NCBI GenBank assembly: GCA_937127195.1
Contig: CAKZLT010000403.1
Location: forward strand, 1 to 22,476
Reading direction: 5' to 3'
DNA from: an uncultured Saprospiraceae bacterium
GTDB lineage: Bacteria > Bacteroidota > Bacteroidia > Chitinophagales > Saprospiraceae
Length of the DNA stretch: 22,476 bases
Positions 13,829-22,476 of this stretch are shown here, piece after piece. Both the position numbers and the translations under genes were made by a program. The notes beneath the pieces were generated by a model, which was given only the letters and a program-made list of their open reading frames with translations, was not told where the DNA came from and ran no database searches. The first letter of the stretch is position 1; every line of letters starts with the position of its first letter.

Positions 13829-16800
13829 ATGAAACGAATACGTTACTTATTATTTTCGGCTTTGATGTCGCTGGTCAGTTTGACTGCGATCGCTCAAAGT
13901 ACGATAACTATTACCACTACTGCTGGGACTTGTTGTGCCACAGAAAAGTGGGTGAGTATAACTACGGCTGTTGATGGCGGAGGTACTCAAGTATGGGGAC
14001 AAGGAGATGGAACTTATGGTAATGCTCAAGGGCTATTAGCCAATGAAAGTGTCTCACTTGCTCCAGGTACTTATTATGTCAATTGTTATGATAGATATGA
14101 TGACGGTTGGGATGGAGGACTAATTGATGTCGTTGCCTATGGTACTACTATAGGAAATAACGGAGGTGTTAGTCCAAATGATGGAAATGATGTCGATGGA
14201 GGAGGCTCTTGGGAAACTCCTGCGGATGAGTTGGAAGCATCATTTATGATTGTTGTACCAACGGCACCGTCTTGTGTACCACCGAGTGCAGGACTTGCTT
14301 CAAGTGTTACATCTTCAAGTGCAAGTTTAGGCTGGACAGAAAACGGTACAGCGACAGCTTGGGATGTAGAATGGGGAGCAACAGGATTTACGCAAGGTAC
14401 AGGTACAGTAGATACTGCATCATTTAATCCTAAGATGCTATCAGGTTTGACAGCTAATACTTCGTATGATTACTATGTAAGAGCAGATTGTGGAGGAAGC
14501 ACAAGTACTTGGGCTGGACCTTATAGTTTCTATACAGGACACTGTCAAGTTTCTTCAAGTAATTCCTCGTCTTACTTTGATGATTTTACAACTACAGGCG
14601 GAAGTACCAATATATCTAATACTGGCTCTGGTTATGCAACCAATGGATATCAAGATGCTACTACGATGACTGTTAGTCAATACGCTACTGGTTCTATTAC
14701 TTTTTCTACTACATTAGTAGGAACTACAGTAGGTGTCAATGTTTGGGTAGATTGGAATAATGACTTGGACTTCGATGATACTGGTGAGAAAGTTTATGCT
14801 TCTGGTGCGTATGTAGGCTCAGCATCAGGAAGTATTACAGTTCCTGTGGGTACACCAATAGGTTCTTACCGAATGAGAGCAATTTGTGATTATAACTCTA
14901 CAAATCCAGGTGCTTGTTCTCCAAATGCAAGAAGTGAAACGGAAGATTATACTTTTGCAGTAGTGGCAGCACCAGCTTGTGTTCCTCCTTCAGCAGGAGT
15001 CGCTTCTAACCTTACAGCAACAAGTGCAGACTTAGGTTGGACAGATAATAATATGCCTAGTAACACAGCATGGGATGTTGAGTGGGGCAGTACTGGATTT
15101 ACACAGGGGACTGGTACTACTGTTGCTGTTTCAGCAAATCCATACACATTGAATGGATTAGCGGCTAATACTACTTATGATTTCTATGTAAGAGCAGACT
15201 GTGCTATCGGTGGCGGAGGCAGTGGCCAAAGTGCTTGGGTTGGACCTTATAGTTTTACAACGGCTTGTGCGTCAGTGACATTACCTTGGATAGAGAGTTT
15301 CGAAACGATGGCTTCTACAGGTACTGGAGTAGTTCCAGATTGTATGGTAGAAGTTGGCGATTGGGTAACAACTGGTACTGTGCAGAATCGAAATAGAGCA
15401 CCGAGAACTGGTACTAACTTCATCCATACCAACTGGACTGCAGATGATTGGTTATACACACCATCAATGGATTTAACCGCTGGTACATCTTATGATTTTT
15501 CATTTTACTATGTAACCGATGGTTTGAGTGGTTGGACAACTTTAGAAACAGCGATGGGTAATGGGCAGACAAGTGCTGCCATGACTACAACTATTGGTAC
15601 TGCTGTTTCTGGTGCAACGAATACGACTTATACTAAATATACTGCTACGTTCACTCCTGCAACTACGGGTACTTACAATTTGGGTATTCATGTTGTAGCA
15701 AACGGTTCACCGTGGTACATAACTTTTGATGATTTACAAGTAGAAACTACACCTACTTGTATATCTCCGAATGCTTTGACTGCTACAAATCTTACTCCCT
15801 CTAGTGCTGATTTGGGTTGGACAAATAACAATACTGCTGCTGATACTTCTTCACAGATAGAATATGGTCCTGATGGTTTTATGCCAGGAATGGGAACAGG
15901 AACAATAGTATACACAGGTGCTAATCCTTATACACTTAATTCTCTTACAGAGAATACAGTTTATGACTTTTATGTTAGGACTATTTGTAGTCCTGGAGAT
16001 ACAAGTGCTTGGTCAGGAGAAGGTACTTTCACTACGCCTTTAGCTTGTCCGACGCCTACGGCATTGACAACAGCTAATGTTACTGCTACTGGTGCAGACT
16101 TAGGTTGGACAGATAATGCAGGTGCTACCTCTTGGCTATTAGAGTATGGTCCAAACGGTTTTACACCAGGTACAGGAGTAGGTACAGCTACATCAGTAGT
16201 AACAGGTACTAATCCTCATTCTGTTTCTAGTTTAATGTCTAATACGAATTATGATTTCTATGTAAGAGCAATTTGTGGAGCTGGCGATACAAGTATTGTT
16301 TGGTCATCGGCAGGTAGTTTCACGACACTTTGTGATGTCTTTACATTACCACAATTAGAGGATTTCTCTGCTGGTTTTACGCCTGATGCATGTTGGGATG
16401 AAGCAACAAGTGGTACGCCTGCTACGGGGCCTTCAGGCTTCGGTTCAGGAAATTGGGGAACAGATGGCTTCGGTAATAATGGCTCTACAGGTGCAGCAAA
16501 AATTAACTTGTACGCTGCTAATGTAGAAGATTGGATACTTACACCTCAGTATAGTTTAACAGGTGCAGCTACTTATGTTGTAGAATTTGATTTTGGTGTT
16601 TTTGCTTATGCTGGTACTGGTGTAACTACCCTAGGTTCTGATGACCAAATTCAAGTATTAGTATCAACAAATGGCGGTACATCTTGGACTAGTTTAGCTA
16701 CTTATGATAATACTTATGTTACTGCTGTAGGTGGTAATCAAGAAAGTATTGACGTAACAGCTTATGCTAATAAAAATGCACAATTTGCGATTTGGGCAAC

Positions 16801-19800
16801 GGATGGTTCAGTTAATGACCTAGAAGATAATGACATCTTTATAGATAATTTCCGAGTAAGAGGAGTATTTCCAAATGATGTGGGAGTAACAGCAGTTACG
16901 GTAGCATCATCAGTGGTTTGTAATACATCAGACTCTGTTACTATAGATATTACTAATTTTGGTACTGCAACACAAACTACCTTTCCTGTATCTTATACAG
17001 TGAATGGTGGAACAGCAGTTACAGAAACTTGGACAGGTTCTTTAGCTACAGGAGTAACTGTACAACATACATTTGCAACGCCTTATGATGCTTCAATGGC
17101 AGGAGCTTATGAAGTAAAAGTTTATACAGAATTGAGTGTAGATGGTGTTAAAGCTAATGATAGTACAACTGTTACTAGAACGACTGCACTAACTTATACT
17201 ACACCATTTGGTGAAAATTTTGAAGCCATTACAAATCCAAATTGGATTAGTAATGGTAACATTACAGGTGCACACAATGCACCATCAAATGTTTTATTTT
17301 ATAATTTATATGGTAGTGCTCCTGGACCATTTACAACAACAACTCCTAAAATAGGAGCAATTGCAACAGGTGATATATTCAAATTTGATTACCGTTATGC
17401 AAACTATACAGGTGGTGGAACCGTAGGTAAGGATTTAACAGGTGAGAATGATAGAATATATATATATGTATCAACAGACTGTGGTGCTAACTTTACAGTA
17501 ATTGATTCTATTTATGAAGGTAATCACGTGACTTCAGCGGCAATGGCAACTAAAATGTTTGATTTATCTGCGTATGCAGGTCAAACAATACAAATAGCTA
17601 CACAAGCTGTTTATGCTTCTGGTGACTATTATGTAGATTTAGATAACTTCTTTATTGGAGCGCCTTTGGCAATAACAATGTCAGTAGCAACGGATTACAA
17701 TGGTAGTGATATATCTTGTAATGGTGGAGCAAATGGAGCTGGTCTTGCAAGTGCAACAGGTGGTCTAATGCCTTATACTTATGCTTGGGATGCGAATGCA
17801 GGTAGCCAAATGAATGATACTGCAACGGCATTAATGGCAGGAAAATACTTAGTAACTGTAACGGATGCTATTGGTAACATGGCAGTAGATTCTATCACAT
17901 TGACAGAGCCTACGATTGTTACTTCAAGTATTTCAGCTTCTACTAATCTTTCTTGTAATGCAGGAAATGATGGAGCCGCGACAGCAATGGGCGCAGGAGG
18001 TACAGGAATGTACACTTACGCTTGGGATGCAGCAGCAGATAATCAAATGACTGCAACAGCTTCTAACTTAACAGCAGGGAAATATCTAGTAACAATTACT
18101 GATATGAATGGCTGTTTCAGTAAGGACACTGTAATCATTACAGAACCTACAGCGGTAGTTGCTTCTATTTCAGCTTCTACTAATGTAACTTGTAATGGAG
18201 CAAGTACAGGTACTGCAACAGCAATGGGAGCAGGTGGAGCAGGTTCATATACTTATGCTTGGGATGCAGCAGCAGCTAATCAAACAACTGCAATGGCTTC
18301 TAACCTAGCCGCAGGTACTTATAGTGTAACTGTAAGTGATGCTAATAGTTGTTCTTCAATTGCTGCTTCTGTAACCATTACAGAACCTACGGCAGTAGTT
18401 GCTTCTATTTCAGCTCAAACGAATGTAGCTTGTAATGGAGCAAGTACAGGTAGAGCAACAGCAAGAGGAACAGGCGGAACAGGTGTTCACGCTTACGCTT
18501 GGTCTAGTGGTCAAACAGACTCAGTTGCTTCTAACTTAGCCGCAGGTACTTATACTGTAACTGTAACAGATGCAAATGGATGTACTGCAAATACTTCTGT
18601 AACTATTACAGAACCGACAGCAGTAATAGCTTCTATTTCAGCTTCTACTAATGTTAGTTGTAATGGTCTATCTGATGGTAGAGCAACAGCAAGAGGAGCA
18701 GGCGGAACAGGTGGTCACACTTACGCTTGGTCTAGTGGTCAAACAGATTCAGTTGCTTCCAACTTAGCAGCAGGTACTTACACTGTAACTGTAACAGACG
18801 CAAGTGGATGTACTGCAAATACTTCTGTAATCATTACAGAGCCAGCAGTATTAATAGCTTCTATTTCAGGACAAACTAATATAGATTGTAATGGAAATAC
18901 AACAGGTTCTGCGACTGTAATGGGAACAGGTGGTACAATGAATTATAGTTATGCTTGGGATGCAGCAGCAGGTAATCAAACAACTGCAATGGCTTCTAAC
19001 TTAGGTGCAGGTACTTATAATGTAACTATTACTGATGCTAATAATTGTACAGCAAATACTTCTGTAACTATTACAGAACCTATGGCATTAACAGCAAGTG
19101 CAGCAGTTACATCTAATTATAATGGAACAGATGTTTCTTGTAATGCTGCAACAGATGGTAAAGCTACAGTAACAGCAATGGGCGGTACAATGCCTTATAC
19201 TTATGTTTGGTCTAATGGACAAACTGATACAACTGCTTCTAACTTAGGTGCAGGTACTTATACTGTAACTGTAACAGATGCAAATGGTTGTACCATGTCG
19301 GCTTCTGTAACAGTAAATGAACCAATGTTATTAACTGCTACGGCTGTAGAAACATCACAGGCAAGTTGTTCTGGTGGTGCAGATGGTGCAGCTAAAGTAG
19401 TAGGAATGGGCGGAACGGCTCCTTACACTTACGCTTGGGATGCAGGAGCAAATAACCAAACGGATACAGTAGCTAATAGCTTAACAGCAGGTAACTACAA
19501 TGTAACAGTAACGGATGCGAATGGATGTACAGCAATTACGACTGTAACGATTACTTCTCCTTCTGGGTTAGGTGCTTCTACAATAGTATTTAATAATGTA
19601 AGTTGTGCTGGTGCAGCTGATGGAACTGTTAACTTAACAGTAGTTGGTGGTACTGCTCCTTATAGCTATTCTTGGAGCAATGGTATGACATCAGAAGATT
19701 TATTTGGTGTAGCAGGTGGAAACTATACAGTAACAATAACAGACATTAATGGTTGTACTGTTAATGCTTCTGCTATGGTAACTGAGCCTACAGGAATTAC

Positions 19801-22144
19801 TTCTTCTGCTACTACTACTGATGTAGATTGTAATGGTAATACTAATGGTGCTGTAGATTTAACAGTATCTGGTGGTTCAATGCCTTATACTTACATTTGG
19901 AATAATGGAGCAATTACAGAAGATTTATCTAACGTAGCAGCTGGAACTTATTCAGTAACTATTAGAGATAATAACGGTTGTTCTAAAGTAGAAACAGTAA
20001 CAGTAAATGAACCAACAGTATTGATGGCTTCAGGTACAGCTACAGATGTAGATTGTAATGGTAATACAACTGGTTCAGTTGATTTAACTGTATCAGGTGG
20101 TACTGCTCCTTACACGTATGCTTGGGATAATATGATGACAACAGAAGACTTATCTGGTCTTTCTGCTGGAACTTATAATGTAACTGTAACAGATGCTAAC
20201 AGTTGTTCTACAGTTGCTTCTGTAACTGTGGCAGAACCTGCGGCGTTAAGTTTATCTAAATCAGTAACTAATCCTGATTGTAATGGTGATGCTGACGGAA
20301 CTATTGACTTAACAGTGATGGGCGGAACAGGTCCTTATACTTTTGCTTGGGATAATATGATGACAACAGAAGACTTATCTGGTCTTTCTGCTGGAACTTA
20401 TAATGTTACTGTAACAGATGCCAATGGTTGTTCTATGACAACTTCTGGAACTGTAATAGAGCCTGCAATGCTTGCAGCTAGTGTAACAATAACTGATGTA
20501 GCTTGTAATGGTGGTGCTACTGGTTCAGTAGATTTAGCTGTAACAGGTGGAACAGGTCCTTATACTTTTGCTTGGGATAATATGATGACAACAGAAGATT
20601 TATCTAGTCTTTCTGCTGGAACTTATAATGTTACAGTAACAGATGCTAATAGTTGTTCTACAAGTGCTATGGCGACAGTTAGTGAGCCAACTATGGCACT
20701 AAGTGCTTCTGTAACTGCTACTGATGCAGTATGTAATGCTGGAAATGGTTCTATTGATTTAACTGTAATGGGTGGAACAGGTCCTTACACTTTTGCTTGG
20801 GACGATGTATCTTCTACTACTATAGAGGATTTATCTGCAATAGCAGGTACTTACAATGTAGTCATTACAGATGCGAATGGTTGTACAGCTAACGCTTCTG
20901 CTACAATAGCTGAACCTACAGCTATTTCAGGAGTAGCAGCAACAACTGATGTAACTTGTAATGGTGCAGCAAATGGAGCTATTGATTTGACAGTAACAGG
21001 TGGTACAGGTTCTTATACTTTTGCTTGGAGTAATATGGCAACTACAGAAGACTTATCTGGTCTTTCTGGAGGTTCTTATACTGTAACAATTACAGATGCA
21101 AATAACTGTATAGCGGTAGGTTCTTACACAATTACAGAATCTGCGGTATTAGCTTCTACAGGAACATTTACTAATGTAAATTGTACAGGTGGAAATGATG
21201 GAACAGTTACCGTAGCTGTAACAGGTGGTACTGCTCCTTTCACTTATGCTTGGGATAGTACAAGTATTGGAGACACTGGAAATGCAACTGGTTTATTAGC
21301 AGGTGTATATGGAGTTACAATTACAGATGCGAATAGTTGTTCTACAACTAGTTCATTTACAGTTACGGAGCCAGCTTCTTCATTGACGTTGAGTTCAGTA
21401 ACGACACCAGCTTCTTGCTTCGGTGGAAATGATGGAACTGTTAACTTAACAGTAACAGGTGGTACAGGTGCAGGAACTTACGGATACGTTTGGTCTAATC
21501 TTGTTACGACTCAGAATTTAGTTAACTTGGTAGCGGGTAGTTATTCAGTTACAGTTACAGATGGTAACGGATGTACTGCAACTACAACAGTAACAGTGAC
21601 TCAACCTTTAGGATTTGGTACTTCATTAAGTGCTACGAATGTATCTTGTAATGGAGGTTCTGATGGTGCAGTTGATTTGAATATATCAGGTGGTACTGCT
21701 CCATATACTTTTGCTTGGAATAACATGGCAACTACTGAAGACTTAGCAAACGTACCAGCAGGTAATTATACTGTAACGGTTACTGATGCTAATGGATGTA
21801 CAATTGTATTGTCTCAAATGGTATCTGAACCAACAATGCTTGCGATTACAGGTACAGTTACTGATGCTTCTTGTAATAGTGCGAACGGAGGTAATGATGG
21901 TACAATTTCCGTAATGACAACAGGTGGTACAGGTACTTATACTTATGCTTGGAGTAATGGAATAGGTAACGCTTCAACTATTACAGGATTAGTAGGAGGT
22001 GCTTATACAGTCACAGCAACAGATGTAAACGGTTGTTCTATGTCTGCAACTTACAATGTAAATGAACCAACATTATTACTTCTGTCATATGGCGAAGTAA
22101 CCCTATGTAAGTCAGCAGCGCCATCCTTGATCATGCTTTCGTAA
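13829..22144 (+). CDS. Giant secreted adhesin-like protein with FN3, GEVED, jelly-roll and 19 SprB-type repeats (3' end artefactual)
   Basis: 2771 codons open, but only those up to about 22078 belong to this gene. Signal peptide MKRIRYLLFSALMSLVSLTAIA. FN3-like domains lie at about residues 146-238, 381-480, 642-737 and 738-834 (motifs ADLGWTDN, YDFYVRADC). A GEVED domain covers about 238-380 (VWVDWNNDLDFDDTGE). Beta-sandwich jelly-roll domains are at about 481-641, 835-1013 and 1123-1279 (ITFDDLQVE, DNFFIGAP), with a CARDB-like domain at about 1014-1121. From about 1280, 19 repeats of 65-75 aa follow the SprB pattern (CNG...GGT.PYTYAW...L.AGTY.VTVTDANGC...V.I.EP). SprB is the mobile gliding adhesin exported by T9SS, and a similar surface role is inferred. 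No C-terminal sorting domain is present, because the last 22 residues after NEPTL lie past the chimeric junction. The start at 13829 is chosen since the ATG at 13821 stops after three codons. Confidence 0.85.
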   Translation: MKRIRYLLFSALMSLVSLTAIAQSTITITTTAGTCCATEKWVSITTAVDGGGTQVWGQGDGTYGNAQGLLANESVSLAPGTYYVNCYDRYDDGWDGGLIDVVAYGTTIGNNGGVSPNDGNDVDGGGSWETPADELEASFMIVVPTAPSCVPPSAGLASSVTSSSASLGWTENGTATAWDVEWGATGFTQGTGTVDTASFNPKMLSGLTANTSYDYYVRADCGGSTSTWAGPYSFYTGHCQVSSSNSSSYFDDFTTTGGSTNISNTGSGYATNGYQDATTMTVSQYATGSITFSTTLVGTTVGVNVWVDWNNDLDFDDTGEKVYASGAYVGSASGSITVPVGTPIGSYRMRAICDYNSTNPGACSPNARSETEDYTFAVVAAPACVPPSAGVASNLTATSADLGWTDNNMPSNTAWDVEWGSTGFTQGTGTTVAVSANPYTLNGLAANTTYDFYVRADCAIGGGGSGQSAWVGPYSFTTACASVTLPWIESFETMASTGTGVVPDCMVEVGDWVTTGTVQNRNRAPRTGTNFIHTNWTADDWLYTPSMDLTAGTSYDFSFYYVTDGLSGWTTLETAMGNGQTSAAMTTTIGTAVSGATNTTYTKYTATFTPATTGTYNLGIHVVANGSPWYITFDDLQVETTPTCISPNALTATNLTPSSADLGWTNNNTAADTSSQIEYGPDGFMPGMGTGTIVYTGANPYTLNSLTENTVYDFYVRTICSPGDTSAWSGEGTFTTPLACPTPTALTTANVTATGADLGWTDNAGATSWLLEYGPNGFTPGTGVGTATSVVTGTNPHSVSSLMSNTNYDFYVRAICGAGDTSIVWSSAGSFTTLCDVFTLPQLEDFSAGFTPDACWDEATSGTPATGPSGFGSGNWGTDGFGNNGSTGAAKINLYAANVEDWILTPQYSLTGAATYVVEFDFGVFAYAGTGVTTLGSDDQIQVLVSTNGGTSWTSLATYDNTYVTAVGGNQESIDVTAYANKNAQFAIWATDGSVNDLEDNDIFIDNFRVRGVFPNDVGVTAVTVASSVVCNTSDSVTIDITNFGTATQTTFPVSYTVNGGTAVTETWTGSLATGVTVQHTFATPYDASMAGAYEVKVYTELSVDGVKANDSTTVTRTTALTYTTPFGENFEAITNPNWISNGNITGAHNAPSNVLFYNLYGSAPGPFTTTTPKIGAIATGDIFKFDYRYANYTGGGTVGKDLTGENDRIYIYVSTDCGANFTVIDSIYEGNHVTSAAMATKMFDLSAYAGQTIQIATQAVYASGDYYVDLDNFFIGAPLAITMSVATDYNGSDISCNGGANGAGLASATGGLMPYTYAWDANAGSQMNDTATALMAGKYLVTVTDAIGNMAVDSITLTEPTIVTSSISASTNLSCNAGNDGAATAMGAGGTGMYTYAWDAAADNQMTATASNLTAGKYLVTITDMNGCFSKDTVIITEPTAVVASISASTNVTCNGASTGTATAMGAGGAGSYTYAWDAAAANQTTAMASNLAAGTYSVTVSDANSCSSIAASVTITEPTAVVASISAQTNVACNGASTGRATARGTGGTGVHAYAWSSGQTDSVASNLAAGTYTVTVTDANGCTANTSVTITEPTAVIASISASTNVSCNGLSDGRATARGAGGTGGHTYAWSSGQTDSVASNLAAGTYTVTVTDASGCTANTSVIITEPAVLIASISGQTNIDCNGNTTGSATVMGTGGTMNYSYAWDAAAGNQTTAMASNLGAGTYNVTITDANNCTANTSVTITEPMALTASAAVTSNYNGTDVSCNAATDGKATVTAMGGTMPYTYVWSNGQTDTTASNLGAGTYTVTVTDANGCTMSASVTVNEPMLLTATAVETSQASCSGGADGAAKVVGMGGTAPYTYAWDAGANNQTDTVANSLTAGNYNVTVTDANGCTAITTVTITSPSGLGASTIVFNNVSCAGAADGTVNLTVVGGTAPYSYSWSNGMTSEDLFGVAGGNYTVTITDINGCTVNASAMVTEPTGITSSATTTDVDCNGNTNGAVDLTVSGGSMPYTYIWNNGAITEDLSNVAAGTYSVTIRDNNGCSKVETVTVNEPTVLMASGTATDVDCNGNTTGSVDLTVSGGTAPYTYAWDNMMTTEDLSGLSAGTYNVTVTDANSCSTVASVTVAEPAALSLSKSVTNPDCNGDADGTIDLTVMGGTGPYTFAWDNMMTTEDLSGLSAGTYNVTVTDANGCSMTTSGTVIEPAMLAASVTITDVACNGGATGSVDLAVTGGTGPYTFAWDNMMTTEDLSSLSAGTYNVTVTDANSCSTSAMATVSEPTMALSASVTATDAVCNAGNGSIDLTVMGGTGPYTFAWDDVSSTTIEDLSAIAGTYNVVITDANGCTANASATIAEPTAISGVAATTDVTCNGAANGAIDLTVTGGTGSYTFAWSNMATTEDLSGLSGGSYTVTITDANNCIAVGSYTITESAVLASTGTFTNVNCTGGNDGTVTVAVTGGTAPFTYAWDSTSIGDTGNATGLLAGVYGVTITDANSCSTTSSFTVTEPASSLTLSSVTTPASCFGGNDGTVNLTVTGGTGAGTYGYVWSNLVTTQNLVNLVAGSYSVTVTDGNGCTATTTVTVTQPLGFGTSLSATNVSCNGGSDGAVDLNISGGTAPYTFAWNNMATTEDLANVPAGNYTVTVTDANGCTIVLSQMVSEPTMLAITGTVTDASCNSANGGNDGTISVMTTGGTGTYTYAWSNGIGNASTITGLVGGAYTVTATDVNGCSMSATYNVNEPTLLLLSYGEVTLCKSAAPSLIMLS
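17668..22070 (+). repeat. Array of 19 SprB-type coding repeats, about 195-225 bp each
   Basis: Counted by the CNG/CSG-type cysteine that opens each unit and the EP that closes it. There are two subfamilies. Units 1-8 carry A(T/K)(A/V) strands, mostly followed by YAWDA or YAWSSGQTD. Units 9-18 carry V(D/N)LTV...TEDLSGLSAGTY. Nucleotide identity is very high between units 4 and 5 (around 18500 and 18728) and among units 11, 12 and 13 (around 20119, 20345, 20571), indicating recent tandem duplication or gene conversion. The array is cut inside the last unit's end by the junction. Confidence 0.85.
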
Positions 22145-22476
22145 TGACGGCTATTGTTAACAATTGGACCACCTTGCCAATACGTAGTCATCTGCTCTTT
22201 AACCAATGCTTCAAACGGCTGAGCTTCACTCTCTACATCAAAATTAATACTGTATGAGTTTTTACGATCAGAAAATATCTGTGGTGGTAATGGGATCAAT
22301 TGATTATCTAGGGATGGACACGCTAATAATGTATCAACTGGGTGCTCTGTTAAACTTTCGATTGGGCAATTGGCATCAACTAAACGGTGAACAAACGAGC
22401 TGTTTGCACCATTTTCAAGTAAGCGACGCACTAAATAAGGCAGTAGATCTTTATGGCTTCCCACAGGAGCGTAAAT
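22066..22476 (-). CDS. putA: Fragment of bifunctional PutA (proline dehydrogenase / P5C dehydrogenase), foreign to the rest
   Basis: The minus-strand frame is open from the window edge. It reads IYAPVGSHKDLLPYLVRRLLENGANSSFVHRLVD, then LPPQIFSD, QMTTYWQGGPIVNN and VTSPYDRSNNVG. These are landmarks of the stretch joining the FAD-dependent proline dehydrogenase barrel to the P5C dehydrogenase domain in the long (over 1000 aa) PutA of gammaproteobacteria such as Vibrio or Alteromonadales. PutA oxidises proline to glutamate at the membrane. The 5' part lies outside the window. The frame loses PutA similarity at about 22066-22071 and stops at 22051-22053, inside the repeat gene, so both ends are missing here. 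A GTG at 22464 is internal, not a start. Base composition and style differ from the AT-rich Bacteroidota DNA to the left, and this is most likely the other half of a chimeric contig. Confidence 0.82.

Noticed and set aside
14947..18015. Antisense ORFs of 66-78 aa inside the adhesin gene
   Set aside because: They are by-products of repetitive Thr/Ala/Gly-rich codons on the coding strand, rich in Val/Pro and without promoters or known motifs.
22079..22144. Natural C-terminus of the giant adhesin
   Set aside because: The tail has no sorting domain and no repeat homology, and it overlaps the antisense of putA; the stop codon is accidental.
22051..22464. A complete 137-aa minus-strand gene
   Set aside because: Its GTG start is internal to an open PutA frame continuing to the window edge, and its last four codons lie in the adhesin repeat sequence past the junction.

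Overview
The window looks like a stretch of a marine-type Bacteroidota chromosome (Saprospiraceae/Flavobacteriia-like), joined at about 22066-22080 to a fragment of an unrelated gammaproteobacterial gene. Evidence for Bacteroidota: an AT-rich background; a short primary sigma factor of 289 aa without region 1.1; Bacteroidota-style promoters (TTG-N20-TAnnTTTG); a protein with a type IX secretion (T9SS) sorting domain; and a giant secreted protein of FN3, GEVED and SprB-type repeats. The terminal fragment (minus strand, to the window edge) reads as PutA of a Vibrio/Alteromonadales-like organism. It starts where the giant repeat ORF abruptly loses homology, so a chimeric contig is the most economical explanation.

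Layout. 1-277: stacked hairpins/terminators closing a plus-strand gene left of the window. 278-1120: two small secreted hypothetical genes on the minus strand, bracketed by two almost identical 43/44-nt terminator copies, with a 10-bp tandem repeat beside the right copy. 1343-5365, all minus strand: primary sigma factor; an MtfA-like membrane-anchored metallopeptidase homologue whose HExxH has become HExxN; a compact dtd / MazG-like / MOSC operon; and the fluoride channel crcB. 5489-9332, minus strand: a WecA/TagO-type polyprenyl-phosphate sugar-1-phosphate transferase with a good upstream promoter, an orphan LytTR response regulator, and a T9SS-exported beta-propeller-like protein. Strong inverted repeats separate these units.

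From 9587 the strand switches to plus. A 1227-aa lipoprotein combines a c-type cytochrome, PA14, a soluble-dehydrogenase-type beta-propeller and a DUF1080 (3-keto-disaccharide hydrolase) domain, suggesting surface carbohydrate oxidation or cleavage. After a 558-bp non-coding gap comes the giant adhesin-like ORF (13829 onward) with 19 SprB-type repeats. Its natural C-terminus is missing because of the junction.

The genes are mostly housekeeping (transcription, tRNA proofreading, nucleotide sanitation, fluoride export, envelope glycan initiation) plus surface and secreted proteins typical of gliding, polymer-degrading Bacteroidota. I see no mobile element with a transposase, no CRISPR array, no rRNA or tRNA gene, and no convincing new multi-gene system. 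The most notable signals are the chimeric junction, the degenerate MtfA active site, the 170-bp foldback element, the long perfect hairpins, and the duplicated terminator with a 10-bp repeat array.
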